DNA of 64,000 nt. Source: Thermus altitudinis (GTDB lineage Bacteria > Deinococcota > Deinococci > Deinococcales > Thermaceae). Numbering within the stretch: the stretch's first letter is position 1; every line of letters starts with the position of its first letter. The stretch is from contig NZ_JAKTNQ010000003.1 in NCBI RefSeq assembly GCF_022760835.1, forward strand, positions 52,890-116,889. The letters are read 5' to 3'. Shown piece by piece: positions 1 to 9,625 of the stretch. The notes under the pieces are model-generated. The model was not told where the DNA came from. It searched no databases and was given only the letters and a program-made list of their open reading frames with translations. A program made the position numbers and the translations under genes.

Positions 1-145
1 CCTTTCCGGGCAGCGCATCATCTCCGCCACCTTCCGGCCGGTGGAGGTGTACCTGGCGGTGGCCGCCATTTATCTGCTCCTCACCACCATCCTTACCTTT
101 TTTACCAACCTCCTGGAGAAACGCCTCCAGGTGGCCACGCGTTAG
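1..145 (+). CDS. Amino-acid ABC transporter permease, C-terminal end (5' part outside window)
   Basis: The reading frame is open from base 2 to a TAG at 143-145 and gives about 47 residues. They contain SGQRIISATFRPVEVYL, then one hydrophobic segment and a basic tail. This is how HisM/GlnP-type permeases of polar amino-acid ABC importers end. The matching GlnQ-type ATPase gene lies at 3180-3923, after two TRAP transporter genes, so the two systems look interleaved in one operon. The family call rests on this short tail and on the downstream ATPase; the substrate cannot be judged. Confidence 0.75.
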   Translation, partial: LSGQRIISATFRPVEVYLAVAAIYLLLTTILTFFTNLLEKRLQVATR

Positions 146-206
146 GGCTTGCGGCCCGGGGGAAGGTGTGGGTATACTGCCTTGGGCGTTAAGGAGGTGT
201 GGGTTT

Positions 207-1157
207 ATGCGGACACGGAACCTGTTGTTGGCAGGGTTAGCCTTTCTGGGTCTGGGCCTAGCCCAGGAGTTTATCACCATTGGCTCGGGTGCCACCACGG
301 GGGTCTACTTCCCCGTGGCCACGGGCATGGCCAAGCTGGTGAACGATGCGGGCGTGGGCATCCGGGCCAATGCCCGTTCCACTGGCGGAAGCGTGGCCAA
401 CATCAACGCCATCGCCGCCGGGGAGTTTGAGATGGCCTTGGCCCAGAACGACATCGCCTACTACGCCTACCAAGGGTGTTGCATCACGGCCTTTGACGGC
501 AAGCCGGTGAAGGGCATCCGGGCCTTGGCAGCCCTCTACCCCGAGGTGGTGCATATCGTGGCCCGGGCGGATGCGGGCATCCGCACCGTGGCCGACCTCA
601 AGGGCAAGCGGGTGGTGGTGGGCGACGTGGGCTCGGGCACCGAGCAGAACGCCCGGCAGATCCTCGAGGCCTACGGCCTCCGCTTTGAGGACCTGGGCCA
701 GGCTATCCGGGTGAGCGCCACCCAGGGCATCCAGCTCATGCAGGATAAGCGGGCGGATGCCCTCTTCTACACCGTGGGCCTGGGGGCTAGCGCCATCCAG
801 CAACTGGCCCTCACCACCCCCATCACCCTGGTGGCGGTGGACCTGGCCAAGGTGCAGGCCCTTGCCAAGAAGTACCCCTTCTACGTGGGCTTCAACATTC
901 CCGGGGGGACCTACAAAGGGGTGGACGTGACCACGCCCACGGTGGCGGTGCAGGCTATGCTGATCGCTTCGGAGAAACTCTCCGCGGATACCGTGTACGC
1001 GTTCATGAAGGCGGTCTTCGGGAACCAGGAGGCTTTCAAGAAGATTCACCCCAACCTGGAGCGTTTCTTCAGCCTCCAGAGGGCGGCGAAGGGTCTTCCC
1101 ATTCCCTTGCATCCGGGGGCGGAGCGCTTCTACAAGGAGATTGGGGTCCTCAAGTAG
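207..1157 (+). CDS. TAXI-family TRAP transporter solute-binding protein
   Basis: A 316-residue periplasmic receptor for a tripartite ATP-independent transporter, probably for a small organic anion or amino acid such as glutamate. It has a signal peptide (MRTRNLLLAGLAFLGLGLAQ) and then ITIGSGATTGVYFPVATG, the TAXI family signature, with LKGKRVVVGDVGSGTEQNAR near the middle. The ATG at 207 is preferred over an upstream start at 168 because AAGGAGG lies at 191-197 and the signal peptide begins there. The fused permease follows after a terminator-like hairpin. Family confidence is high, substrate unknown. Confidence 0.92.
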   Translation: MRTRNLLLAGLAFLGLGLAQEFITIGSGATTGVYFPVATGMAKLVNDAGVGIRANARSTGGSVANINAIAAGEFEMALAQNDIAYYAYQGCCITAFDGKPVKGIRALAALYPEVVHIVARADAGIRTVADLKGKRVVVGDVGSGTEQNARQILEAYGLRFEDLGQAIRVSATQGIQLMQDKRADALFYTVGLGASAIQQLALTTPITLVAVDLAKVQALAKKYPFYVGFNIPGGTYKGVDVTTPTVAVQAMLIASEKLSADTVYAFMKAVFGNQEAFKKIHPNLERFFSLQRAAKGLPIPLHPGAERFYKEIGVLK

Positions 1158-1175
1158 GCGCTTGGCTAGACCCTG

Positions 1176-1199
1176 GGGGCCCCGCCTGGGGCCCCTTTT
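1176..1199 (+). terminator. Intercistronic attenuator between binding protein and TRAP permease
   Basis: Two GGGGCCCC arms (1176-1183 and 1188-1195) are separated by GCCT and followed by TTTT at 1196-1199. It has the form of an intrinsic terminator. Between these genes it probably works as a leaky attenuator, giving more binding protein than permease. Confidence 0.6.
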
Positions 1200-1212
1200 G
1201 CCTGGAGGAAAC

Positions 1213-3179
1213 ATGGACCACGCTTCGTTGCTGGTGGAGGAAAGCGAGCTGGGGGGGCGGAGGCCCAAGGGAGGTAGCCGGTACCTCCTCTTCGGCCTGG
1301 GAGTCATCTGGAGCCTTTTCCAGCTTTGGGCCACCGAGCTGGGTACCCTGGACCCCATACGGCTCAGGGCGGTCCACCTAGCCTTTGCCCTGGCCTTAGC
1401 CTTTCTCGCTTACCCGGGGAGGCGGGGTCCGAGGGATCGCATTCCCCTGCTGGATTGGGTCCTGGCCCTTCTTGGGGTGGTGGGGGCCCTCTACGTGGTC
1501 TGGGATTACTACGGCATCACCCAGCTCAGGGGGGGCATCCCCAGCCACCGGGATGTCTACCTGGGGACCCTAACCCTTCTGGTCCTCTTTCTGGCCGCCT
1601 GGAGGGTGGTGGGGCCGGCTTTGCCCATCATCGCCTCGGTGTTTGTCCTTTACGCCCTTACCGGGCCCAAGGGGCTTCTGCCCTTTACCCTTCCTCCCTG
1701 GCTCCAGCTCCATGCGGGCAGCCAGTGGGGCCAGCTCATGGGGCAGCTTTACACCACCGCCGAGGGCATCTGGGGGGTGCCCTTGGGGGTTTCCGCCACC
1801 TTTGTCTTCCTTTTCGTCCTGTTTGGGGCCCTTTTGGAGAAGGCGGGGGCGGGGCACTTTTTCATACAGGTGGCCTATGCCCTTTTGGGCCACTTCCGTG
1901 GGGGGCCGGCCAAGGCGGCGGTGGTGGCCAGCGCCCTCACGGGGGTGGTTTCGGGAAGCTCGGTTTCCAACGTGGTCACCACCGGGACCTTCACCATCCC
2001 GCTGATGAAGCGGGTGGGCTACCCGCCGGAGAAGGCGGGGGCGGTGGAGGTGGCCAGCTCCTCCAACGGCCAGCTGATGCCCCCGGTGATGGGGGCGGCC
2101 GCCTTCATCATGGCGGAGTTTTTGGGGATCCCCTATAGCCAGCTGATCCTCATCGCCTTGATCCCCGCGGTGTTGGCCTACGCCACCTTGTTCATCACCG
2201 TGCACCTCGAGGCCCTTCACCTGGGCTTGAAGGGGGTGCCGCGTTCGGAGCTTCCTCCCGTGGGCCCCATTCTGCGTTCGGGTTTCCACTACCTGTTGCC
2301 CCTGGTCTACCTGATCTACGCCCTGGTGGGCTTGCGCCTTACCCCCGAGCGGGCAGCCCTGAACACCGTCTTTTTCATGCTGCTTCTCATCCTTCTCCAG
2401 GAGGTGTGGCGGGCCCGGAGGAGTGGGGTGGGCTTGGGCTTTGGCCTGGTGCGGGGTGGGAGGCTCATCCTGGAGGGCCTCGAGGCGGGGGCCAGGGGCA
2501 TGGTGGGCATCGCCTTGGCCACGGCCAGCGCCGGGGTCATCGTGGGCATCGTCACCATGACCGGGATTGGCTTTGGCCTCACGGACATTGTGGAGCGCCT
2601 TTCGGGGGGCAACCTTATCCTGGTCCTGATCCTGGCCCAGATCACCAGCCTCCTCCTGGGCATGGGCCTTCCCACCACCGCCAACTACATCGTCATGGCC
2701 TCCTTGGTGGTGCCGGTGGTGCTCCAGCTGGCGGAGAAGGCCGGGTATGCGGTGCCTCCCGTGGCCGCCCACATGTTCGTCTTTTACTTCGGTATCATGG
2801 CCGACTCCACCCCTCCCGTGGCCTTGGCCGCCTATGCCGCCAGCGCCATCGCCAAGTCGGATTTCTGGAAAACGGCGGTCCAGGGTTTCGTGTATGAGCT
2901 TCGCACCGCCCTTCTCGCCTACATGTTCTTCTTCAGCCCCAAGCTCCTCCTCATCGGGGTGGAAAGCCTGGGAGAGGGGGTGGGGATCGTCCTTTCCGCC
3001 CTTTTGGGCATGACCGCTTTCAGCGCCAGCCTGGTGGGCTTCCTGCACAAGCGCACCACCCTCCTGGAGAGGGCCCTTCTCATGGCGGCGGCCCTCACCC
3101 TGGTGGTGCCCGGCCTCCTTACGGATGCCCTAGGCCTGGCGCTCTTCCTCCTGGTCTACGCCATGCAGCGGGTGAGAAA

Positions 3180-3183
<4 letters not shown>
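1213..3183 (+). CDS. TRAP transporter fused permease (DctQ-DctM type)
   Basis: A 656-residue integral membrane protein joining the small and large TRAP permease subunits, which pairs with the TAXI receptor just upstream and uses an ion gradient. Many hydrophobic segments are seen, with the DctM-type stretches [40 protein letters not shown] and [17 protein letters not shown]. The start at 1213 is chosen because GGAGGAA at 1203-1209 precedes it; an in-frame TTG at 1141 would overlap the receptor gene and the attenuator. It overlaps the next gene by ATGA, so the ABC ATPase is probably translationally coupled to this TRAP permease. Confidence 0.92.
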
Positions 3184-3923
<740 letters not shown>

Positions 3924-3925
3924 CC

Positions 3926-4345
3926 ATGCCTGGTCCTAGGCTTGGCCAGGCCCTTTGGGAGGCCTTACGGGCCCTGCAAGACCCCAAGGCACCCCCGGCC
4001 TTGCGGTTAAGGGGACTAAGGCTCTATGCGGGATTTCTCCTCTCCCTTCAAGGGCTCTTGCTCCTCTTTCTGGCCTGGGTGCTTCCCCGGGCGGCGCACC
4101 CCTTTCTGTGGGCCTTGGCCCTAGGGGGAGGCGCATGGCTTCTGGCCCAGGCCCAGGGGACCTTGGCACAGGAGGAGCCCTTGGCTCCCTTGGTGGCCGT
4201 GGGTTTGGGGGCCGCCCTTTTCTTTTTCCTGGGGGTGATGGGCCTTCTTCTTTGGCCTGGGGGCTCCCTGCTTTGGGGATTGGGGATGGCGGGCTTCGCC
4301 TACCTCTGGCGCCGGGCCGCCTTAGCCTTAACCCAGGGGGGCTAA
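3926..4345 (+). CDS. Hypothetical membrane protein, four predicted helices
   Basis: A 139-residue protein with no family I recognise. A short N-terminal cytoplasmic part rich in Ala, Leu and Arg (1-30) is followed by about four hydrophobic segments near 33-52, 58-75, 85-108 and 112-130. It starts two bases after the ABC ATPase stop and its end overlaps the convergent patatin gene by four bases. Position suggests co-transcription with the transporters. There are no conserved polar motifs to indicate a function. Confidence 0.65.
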   Translation: MPGPRLGQALWEALRALQDPKAPPALRLRGLRLYAGFLLSLQGLLLLFLAWVLPRAAHPFLWALALGGGAWLLAQAQGTLAQEEPLAPLVAVGLGAALFFFLGVMGLLLWPGGSLLWGLGMAGFAYLWRRAALALTQGG

Positions 4346-5181
4346 GGCCGGACCCTGAGGGCGAGGGCCAGGTCTTTTAGGCGAATCTGGGCTAAGGCGC
4401 GGATTTCCCTTAGGCGTTCCTGGGCCCGCTTCCTGCCAAGCTCATAGACCAAGGGGATTTTTTCGTGGTCAAAGGTGTCAATGGTCATGGGGGGATTGAG
4501 GGCCAGGACCAGGTCGGCCTCTCGCAGGGCCCGGTCCTTCAGCCGTCTGCGGCTGGCCTCGCCGGCAAGGAGGGCGGCTTCCAAGGCGGTCTTAGGGCCT
4601 TCCTGGGGTGGGGGGTTGGATACGTCCACGGCCACCACCTTGGGAAAGAGGGCCTTGGCCGCCCCTACGGGCACCTTCTCGGCCACATCCCCGTCCACCA
4701 AAAGCCTGCCGTCCCAGGTTACCGGGGGAAAGAGGCCGGGTATGGCCATGCTGGCCAGGACGGCCCTCCACACGGGTCCCTTGCGGAGGACGATGGCCTC
4801 CCCGGTGAGGAGATCCGCCGCTTGGATGGCCAGGGGGATGGGGCTATCCTCGAGGCGGGCTTCCCCAAAGAGGCGCTGCAATCCTAGGGCGATTTTCTCC
4901 GTGGCAAAGAGATGGGGGTGCCGTAAGGCGGCAAAAAGCCTGGCCAGGGTACGGAGGTTACCCCCTTGCCGGAGCCCGGCGATCTCCTGGTCCAAGATGG
5001 CCTCGTGCACCTTCCAGGGGTCCTTGTGGCCAAAGGCATAGGCGGCAGCGGCCAAGGCGCCCGCAGAGCTTCCCGCGAGCCCCCGGATGGGGATTCTGGC
5101 CTCCTTCAACACCGCCAGCACTCCCAGGTGGGCGTACCCGCGGACACCGCCGCCCCCCAAGGCCAAGGCCACACCGCGCAT
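4342..5181 (-). CDS. Patatin-like phospholipase / serine esterase (RssA type)
   Basis: A 279-residue patatin-fold acyl hydrolase. The oxyanion loop GGGGVRG is at about 9-15, the nucleophile elbow GSSAG at 37-41 (Ser39), the motif [12 protein letters not shown] follows near 143, and DGD at 163-165 supplies the dyad Asp. No signal peptide is seen, so it is probably cytoplasmic or membrane associated, acting on phospholipid or fatty-acyl esters. It diverges from trpC with 28 bases between the starts. Confidence 0.9.
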   Translation of the reverse strand: MRGVALALGGGGVRGYAHLGVLAVLKEARIPIRGLAGSSAGALAAAAYAFGHKDPWKVHEAILDQEIAGLRQGGNLRTLARLFAALRHPHLFATEKIALGLQRLFGEARLEDSPIPLAIQAADLLTGEAIVLRKGPVWRAVLASMAIPGLFPPVTWDGRLLVDGDVAEKVPVGAAKALFPKVVAVDVSNPPPQEGPKTALEAALLAGEASRRRLKDRALREADLVLALNPPMTIDTFDHEKIPLVYELGRKRAQERLREIRALAQIRLKDLALALRVRP

Positions 5182-5189
5182 CCCTTATC

Positions 5190-5195
5190 TATACT
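5190..5195 (+). promoter_or_regulatory. -10 element of trpC
   Basis: TATACT lies 14 bases before the trpC ATG at 5210, so the mRNA would be leaderless or nearly so, as is common in Thermus. No good -35 hexamer is visible. Confidence 0.45.
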
Positions 5196-5209
5196 CTATA
5201 GTGGTCGGT

Positions 5210-5977
5210 ATGCGGCCGGATGTGGATCGCATGGGTGGGGTACTGGGGGCCATCGCCCGCAGGCGGGCCGAGGAGGTAGTGCCCCGCCCCCTTCCCCCTT
5301 TTCCCGAAACCCTGCCCTCCTTCCGTGAGGCCCTTCTCCAGCCAGGGCTTTCCGTCATCGCCGAGGTGAAGAAGGCGAGCCCTTCGCAAGGAGCCATTAG
5401 GGAGATAGACCCCGCCGAGGCGGCCCAAGCCTACGCCCGGGGTGGGGCCAGGGCCATCAGCGTCCTTACGGAGCCCCACCGCTTTGGGGGTAGCCTCGAG
5501 GACCTTCTTAGGGTCCGCCAGGCGGTGGACCTACCCCTCCTGCGCAAGGACTTCGTGGTGGACCCCTTCATGCTGGAGGAGGCCCGGGCCTATGGGGCAA
5601 GCGCCGTGCTGCTCATCGTGGCCCTTTTGCGGGAGCTCACCGGGGTCTACCTGGAGGAGGCCAGGCGGCTTGGCCTGGAGGCCCTGGTGGAGGTGCACAC
5701 GGAAGAGGAGCTGGAGCTGGCCCTCGAGGCGGGGGCCAGTATCGTGGGCATCAACAACCGCAACCTCACCACCTTGGAGATTGACCTGGCCACGGCCCCG
5801 AGGCTCGGCCGTTTAGCCCGGAGGAGGGGGTTTAGTGGGGTTTTGGTGGCGGAGTCGGGGTATTCCCGCAAGGCGGAGCTGAAGGCTTTGGAAGGGCTTT
5901 TTGATGCCGTTCTCATCGGCACCAGCCTGATGCGAAGCCCCAGCTTGGAGGAAGCCCTAAGGGCGCTGGTAGGATAG
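5210..5977 (+). CDS. trpC: Indole-3-glycerol phosphate synthase
   Basis: A 255-residue TIM-barrel enzyme that converts carboxyphenylamino-deoxyribulose phosphate to indole-glycerol phosphate in tryptophan synthesis. Visible signatures are [10 protein letters not shown] (catalytic Lys), [42 protein letters not shown] and the phosphate loop GTSLM. The ATG at 5210 gives the MRPDV start seen in T. thermophilus TrpC; a longer frame from 5087 would run through the divergent patatin gene. hisA follows after four bases, so an amino-acid biosynthesis operon is likely although the two pathways differ. Confidence 0.96.
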   Translation: MRPDVDRMGGVLGAIARRRAEEVVPRPLPPFPETLPSFREALLQPGLSVIAEVKKASPSQGAIREIDPAEAAQAYARGGARAISVLTEPHRFGGSLEDLLRVRQAVDLPLLRKDFVVDPFMLEEARAYGASAVLLIVALLRELTGVYLEEARRLGLEALVEVHTEEELELALEAGASIVGINNRNLTTLEIDLATAPRLGRLARRRGFSGVLVAESGYSRKAELKALEGLFDAVLIGTSLMRSPSLEEALRALVG

Positions 5978-5981
5978 CCCC

Positions 5982-6692
5982 ATGCTGCTGATTCCCGCCG
6001 TGGACCTGAAGGGAGGCAAGGCGGTGCGCCTCTACGAGGGGGACCCTGAACGAGAGACCCAGTACGGGGACCCGGTGGCCGCCGCCTTGCGCTGGCAGGA
6101 GGAAGGGGCTAGGCTTCTCCACCTGGTGGACCTGGACCGGGCCCTGGGGAGGGGGGATAACCTCGAGGCCCTTCGCCGCATTGCCGAAGCCCTCCGTATC
6201 CCCTTCCAAGTGGGGGGTGGAATCCGATCCTTGGAGGCCTTGCGGGAGATTCTCGCCCTGGGCGCTTCCCGGGTGGTGGTGGGTACGGTGGCGGTAAAGG
6301 ACCCTGCCCTTTTGCAGGCCATGCTGGAGGCGGTGGGTCCTGCCAGGTTGGTGGTGGCCTTGGATGCCCGGGGCCTCGAGGTGGTGGTTTCGGGTTGGCT
6401 GGAGGCGGCCTCCCTTTCCGCCCTGGACCTCCTTAGGCGTTGGGAAGCCATGGGGGTGCGCACGGTGATCTACACCGATGTGCGGCGGGATGGGACGCTG
6501 AAGGGCCTGGACCTGGAGGTGGTGGCCCGGGTACGGGAGGCTTGGCCCCACGAGCTCATTGCGGGCGGGGGCATTGCGGGCCCGGAGGACCTTTTAGACC
6601 TAAAGCGCCTCGGGGTGGAAGGCGCCCTTTTGGGCAAAGCCCTCTACGAGGGGCGGGTGCGCCTAACCGACTACAAGGAAGGGGTAATCTAA
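5982..6692 (+). CDS. hisA: ProFAR isomerase (HisA)
   Basis: A 236-residue (beta-alpha)8 barrel of histidine biosynthesis that performs an Amadori rearrangement of ProFAR to PRFAR. IPAVDLKGGKAVRL holds the catalytic Asp8. VGGGIRS and AGGGI are the two phosphate-binding loops, and TDVRRDGTLKG is the C-terminal active-site loop. It is separated from trpC by four bases and followed closely by a small membrane-protein gene. TrpC and HisA share a fold, but the VDL(K/R)GG start and the paired half-barrel motifs identify HisA. Confidence 0.96.
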   Translation: MLLIPAVDLKGGKAVRLYEGDPERETQYGDPVAAALRWQEEGARLLHLVDLDRALGRGDNLEALRRIAEALRIPFQVGGGIRSLEALREILALGASRVVVGTVAVKDPALLQAMLEAVGPARLVVALDARGLEVVVSGWLEAASLSALDLLRRWEAMGVRTVIYTDVRRDGTLKGLDLEVVARVREAWPHELIAGGGIAGPEDLLDLKRLGVEGALLGKALYEGRVRLTDYKEGVI

Positions 6693-6696
6693 GGCC

Positions 6697-7011
6697 ATGA
6701 AGCTGGCGAACTGGGTTTTCCTTCTGGCCACCTTGGGGGTGGCGGGCGCGGGGCTTTACCTGTACCTGGCCTTTCCCTTCCTGGAGGTGCCCACGCCCTG
6801 GGGACCCTGGCCCCTTTACTATCTTCTTCCGGGGGCCTATGCCCTGGGCGTGTTGGTGGGGGGAGTTTATGCCCTTGCCCTTTGGCTAGGGGGCGTGGGG
6901 GAGAGGCGCGCCCTTCTAAGGGAGGTGCGGCGGCTTCAGGGGGAGATCAACGCCTTAAAGCGGGAACGCATAGAGGAGATTCCCAAAATCCCCGATCGGG
7001 AAGAGGTATAG
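6697..7011 (+). CDS. Small membrane protein with C-terminal coiled coil (LapA-like)
   Basis: A 104-residue protein with two hydrophobic segments (about 5-27 and 42-66) and then a charged, probably coiled-coil tail (VREVRRLQGEINALKRE). This layout resembles LapA-domain proteins (DUF1049), but no diagnostic motif proves it. It lies four bases after hisA and before recJ and is probably in the same transcript. Function unknown. Confidence 0.7.
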   Translation: MKLANWVFLLATLGVAGAGLYLYLAFPFLEVPTPWGPWPLYYLLPGAYALGVLVGGVYALALWLGGVGERRALLREVRRLQGEINALKRERIEEIPKIPDREEV

Positions 7012-7053
7012 CCAGCTCCGCGCTGCGGGGCTAGAGGAAGGAGGCCTAGTGGT

Positions 7054-9069
7054 ATGAAGGATCGGGTGCGCTGGCATCTTCTTCCCCTGCCGCCTGTGAG
7101 GGAGTGGCGGGAGTTGATGGGGGCTTTGGGGGTGGGGCCTGAGGCCGCCTTGGCCTACTGGCACCGGGGCGTGCGCCGGCCGGAGGACCTGCAACCCAGC
7201 TTGGGCCTTCTTCCCCTGCGGGGCCTGTCGGAGGCGGTGGAGCTTCTCCTGGGGGCGCTAAAGGAGAAAAAGCGTATTCGTGTCCATGGGGACTACGACG
7301 CCGACGGGCTGACGGGAACCGCCATCCTGGTGCGGGGCCTCAGGGCCTTGGGGGCGGAGGTCCACCCCTTCATCCCCCATCGCCTCGAGGAGGGGTATGG
7401 CATTCATCCCGCCCGTATACCGGAGCACCGGGAAGCGGCGGACGTTTTCCTGACGGTGGACTGCGGTATCGCCAACCACGCCGAGCTTCGGGAGCTTGTG
7501 GAAAACGGGGTGGAGGTTCTGGTGACCGACCACCACACGCCCCGCGATACCCCTCCTCCGGGCCTGATCCTCCATCCCGCCTACACCCCGGAACTTAAGG
7601 AGCACCCCACGGGAGCGGGGGTGGCCTTTTTGCTCCTTTGGGCCCTCCATGAAAGGTTGGGCCTGCCCCCACCCCTGGAGTACGCCGATCTGGCGGCGGT
7701 GGGCACCATCGCCGACGTGGCCCCCCTTTGGGGGTGGAACCGGGCTTTGGTGCGGGAAGGGCTTGCCCGCCTGAGGGAGTCCTCCATCCTTGGGCTTCGC
7801 CTGTTGGCGGAAAGCGTGGGCTACACGGGGAAAGCGGTGGAGGTGGCCTTCCGCATCGCTCCCCGCATCAATGCGGCAAGCCGCCTGGGGGAGGCGGAGA
7901 AGGCCCTCAGTCTTCTCCTCACCGAGGATGAGGAGGAGGCCAGGGGCTTGGTGGAGGAGCTCCATCGGCTGAACGCCCGCCGCCAGGCCATAGAGGAGGA
8001 GATGCTCAGAAGGCTCCTCCCCCAGGCGGACCCCCAGGCCAAGGCCGTTGTCCTCCACGACCCCGAGGGCCACCCGGGGGTGATGGGCATCGTGGCCAGC
8101 CGTATCCTCGAGGCCACCTTGCGCCCCGTCTTCATCGTGGCCAAAGGGAAGGGCACGGTGCGGAGCCTTCCGCCCCTCAGCGCCGTGGAGGCCCTAAGGA
8201 GTGCCGAGGACCTCCTTTTGCGCTTTGGCGGCCACCGGGAAGCCGCCGGGTTTGCCTTGGACGAGGCCTGCTTCCCTGCCTTTAGGAAACGGATTGAGGC
8301 CTTTGCCGCCTCCTTTCCCGACCCCGTGCGGGAAGTGCCTCTTGTAGGGCTTTTGCCCCCTTTGGCGTCCCTTCCGGACCTTTACCAGGCCTTGTTAGCC
8401 TTAGAGCCCTTTGGGGAAGGGAATCCCGAGCCCCTCTTCCTCCTCCAAGGCTCCCCGGAGGAGGCCCGCTCCCTGGGGGAGGGGAAGCACCTCGCCTTCC
8501 GCCTGCAGGGGGTTAGGGTGGTGGCCTGGCGCATGGGGGAGCGGGTGGATTCCCTTCCCCCTGAACTGGAGGCGGCGGTGTTGCTCCTGGAAAACCGCTG
8601 GAACGGCACCCTGTCCTATGAGGCCCAAGCCCTGGACTTCCGGGAACCGGGGGATCTGGAAGGCGGAATACCCCCCTTTGCCTATCCCATCCCCTTGCGG
8701 GAGGCTTTGGCCAGGGCCCAGGCGGGGGAGGGGGTTTATGTGCCCGAGGATAACCTCGAGGGGCTGGAGTACGCAAAAAAGGCGGGGTTCCGTTTGCTGC
8801 TCCCCGAGGAGGCCTCCCTTTGGCTAGGCCTGCCGCCTTTTCCCGTGGAGAAGTCCCCCGTTTACGTGGCCTTAGGAGGGGCCACACAGAGGCGACTCGC
8901 CGCTTGGCCTATCCTGGAAACCCCAGAGGACCGGCTCAGGGCCTCCGTGGGGCAGAGGCTGCTCTTCGCCTACGGGAGGAAGCACGCCCCTCTTTTCAGC
9001 GAGGCCCTTTTGGCCTACTGGGCGGTGGGGCAGAGGCTTCCCTCTGAAGAGGGGGTGAAGGGTGTATAA
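7054..9069 (+). CDS. recJ: Single-stranded-DNA-specific exonuclease RecJ
   Basis: A 671-residue 5'-3' single-strand exonuclease for recombination and mismatch or base-excision repair; T. thermophilus RecJ is of similar length. DHH-phosphoesterase motifs are HGDYDADG (78-85), TVDCGIANH (Asp136) and TDHHTP (DHH 159-161), followed by RIAPRINAASRLG and the DHHA1 part with HPGVMGIVASRI and RFGGHREAAGFAL. These residues bind two Mn ions. A strong AGGAAGGAGG site precedes the ATG. The next gene starts within its last bases. Confidence 0.96.
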   Translation: MKDRVRWHLLPLPPVREWRELMGALGVGPEAALAYWHRGVRRPEDLQPSLGLLPLRGLSEAVELLLGALKEKKRIRVHGDYDADGLTGTAILVRGLRALGAEVHPFIPHRLEEGYGIHPARIPEHREAADVFLTVDCGIANHAELRELVENGVEVLVTDHHTPRDTPPPGLILHPAYTPELKEHPTGAGVAFLLLWALHERLGLPPPLEYADLAAVGTIADVAPLWGWNRALVREGLARLRESSILGLRLLAESVGYTGKAVEVAFRIAPRINAASRLGEAEKALSLLLTEDEEEARGLVEELHRLNARRQAIEEEMLRRLLPQADPQAKAVVLHDPEGHPGVMGIVASRILEATLRPVFIVAKGKGTVRSLPPLSAVEALRSAEDLLLRFGGHREAAGFALDEACFPAFRKRIEAFAASFPDPVREVPLVGLLPPLASLPDLYQALLALEPFGEGNPEPLFLLQGSPEEARSLGEGKHLAFRLQGVRVVAWRMGERVDSLPPELEAAVLLLENRWNGTLSYEAQALDFREPGDLEGGIPPFAYPIPLREALARAQAGEGVYVPEDNLEGLEYAKKAGFRLLLPEEASLWLGLPPFPVEKSPVYVALGGATQRRLAAWPILETPEDRLRASVGQRLLFAYGRKHAPLFSEALLAYWAVGQRLPSEEGVKGV

Positions 9070-9625
9070 ACAACCTCGGGAAGTACATGAGGCCAGGATC
9101 TACACCCAGGCCTACCGGGTCTACGGGCTCATCCACCTGATGCCCGGGGCGGGTACCGCCGACCTCCTGAACCAGGAAAGGCTCTATCTTCCCGTCACCG
9201 GGGCTCTCATCTACACCCCAGGCTATGCCCACCCCCCGGAGGCCAAGGACCTTAAGGCCAGCACGGGTTTTCTGGCCCTGCGGAAGGAGCGGATCCTGTG
9301 GGTGGTGGGTGGCAAACCCAGCGAACCCCGCACCAGCCCCAGCCTATTGGAAAGGCGGAAGCTCGCCTTCCTCTACGGGGACTACCTCCTTGCGGGCGAT
9401 CTTCTGCTTCCCCGAGGGGTGCGGCTTTCCGACCACCTTTCCCAGGCCAAACCCTTCCAAACCCTCCTCGAGGCCAAGCTTTACGCCCTTACCCCCAATA
9501 AGCCCATCCTGGACCTGGAGCCGCTGGAAAGCTTTCCCTTCGTGACCCTAAACCTGCGCCTGGCCGAGGCGGTGGCCGAGGCCCCCGGGGAAGCCCGGGA
9601 TCCCCGGCTCACCCTATTTGGCTGA
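9062..9625 (+). CDS. Conserved hypothetical protein of Thermus
   Basis: A 187-residue soluble protein read from a GTG that overlaps the recJ stop, which suggests coupling to recJ. It is rich in Leu, Pro and aromatic residues, with no signal peptide, no helix-turn-helix and no nucleotide-binding loop. The region YLPVTGALIYTPGYAHPPEA is followed by a segment rich in charged residues. I do not recognise a family. The last 17 bases overlap the end of valS on the other strand. Confidence 0.7.
   Translation: MYKQPREVHEARIYTQAYRVYGLIHLMPGAGTADLLNQERLYLPVTGALIYTPGYAHPPEAKDLKASTGFLALRKERILWVVGGKPSEPRTSPSLLERRKLAFLYGDYLLAGDLLLPRGVRLSDHLSQAKPFQTLLEAKLYALTPNKPILDLEPLESFPFVTLNLRLAEAVAEAPGEARDPRLTLFG

Noticed and set aside
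1570..3048. A 492-codon open frame on the minus strand
   Set aside because: Antisense shadow of the TRAP permease; composition rich in His, Gly and Gln, no start context, and typical of GC-rich third positions.
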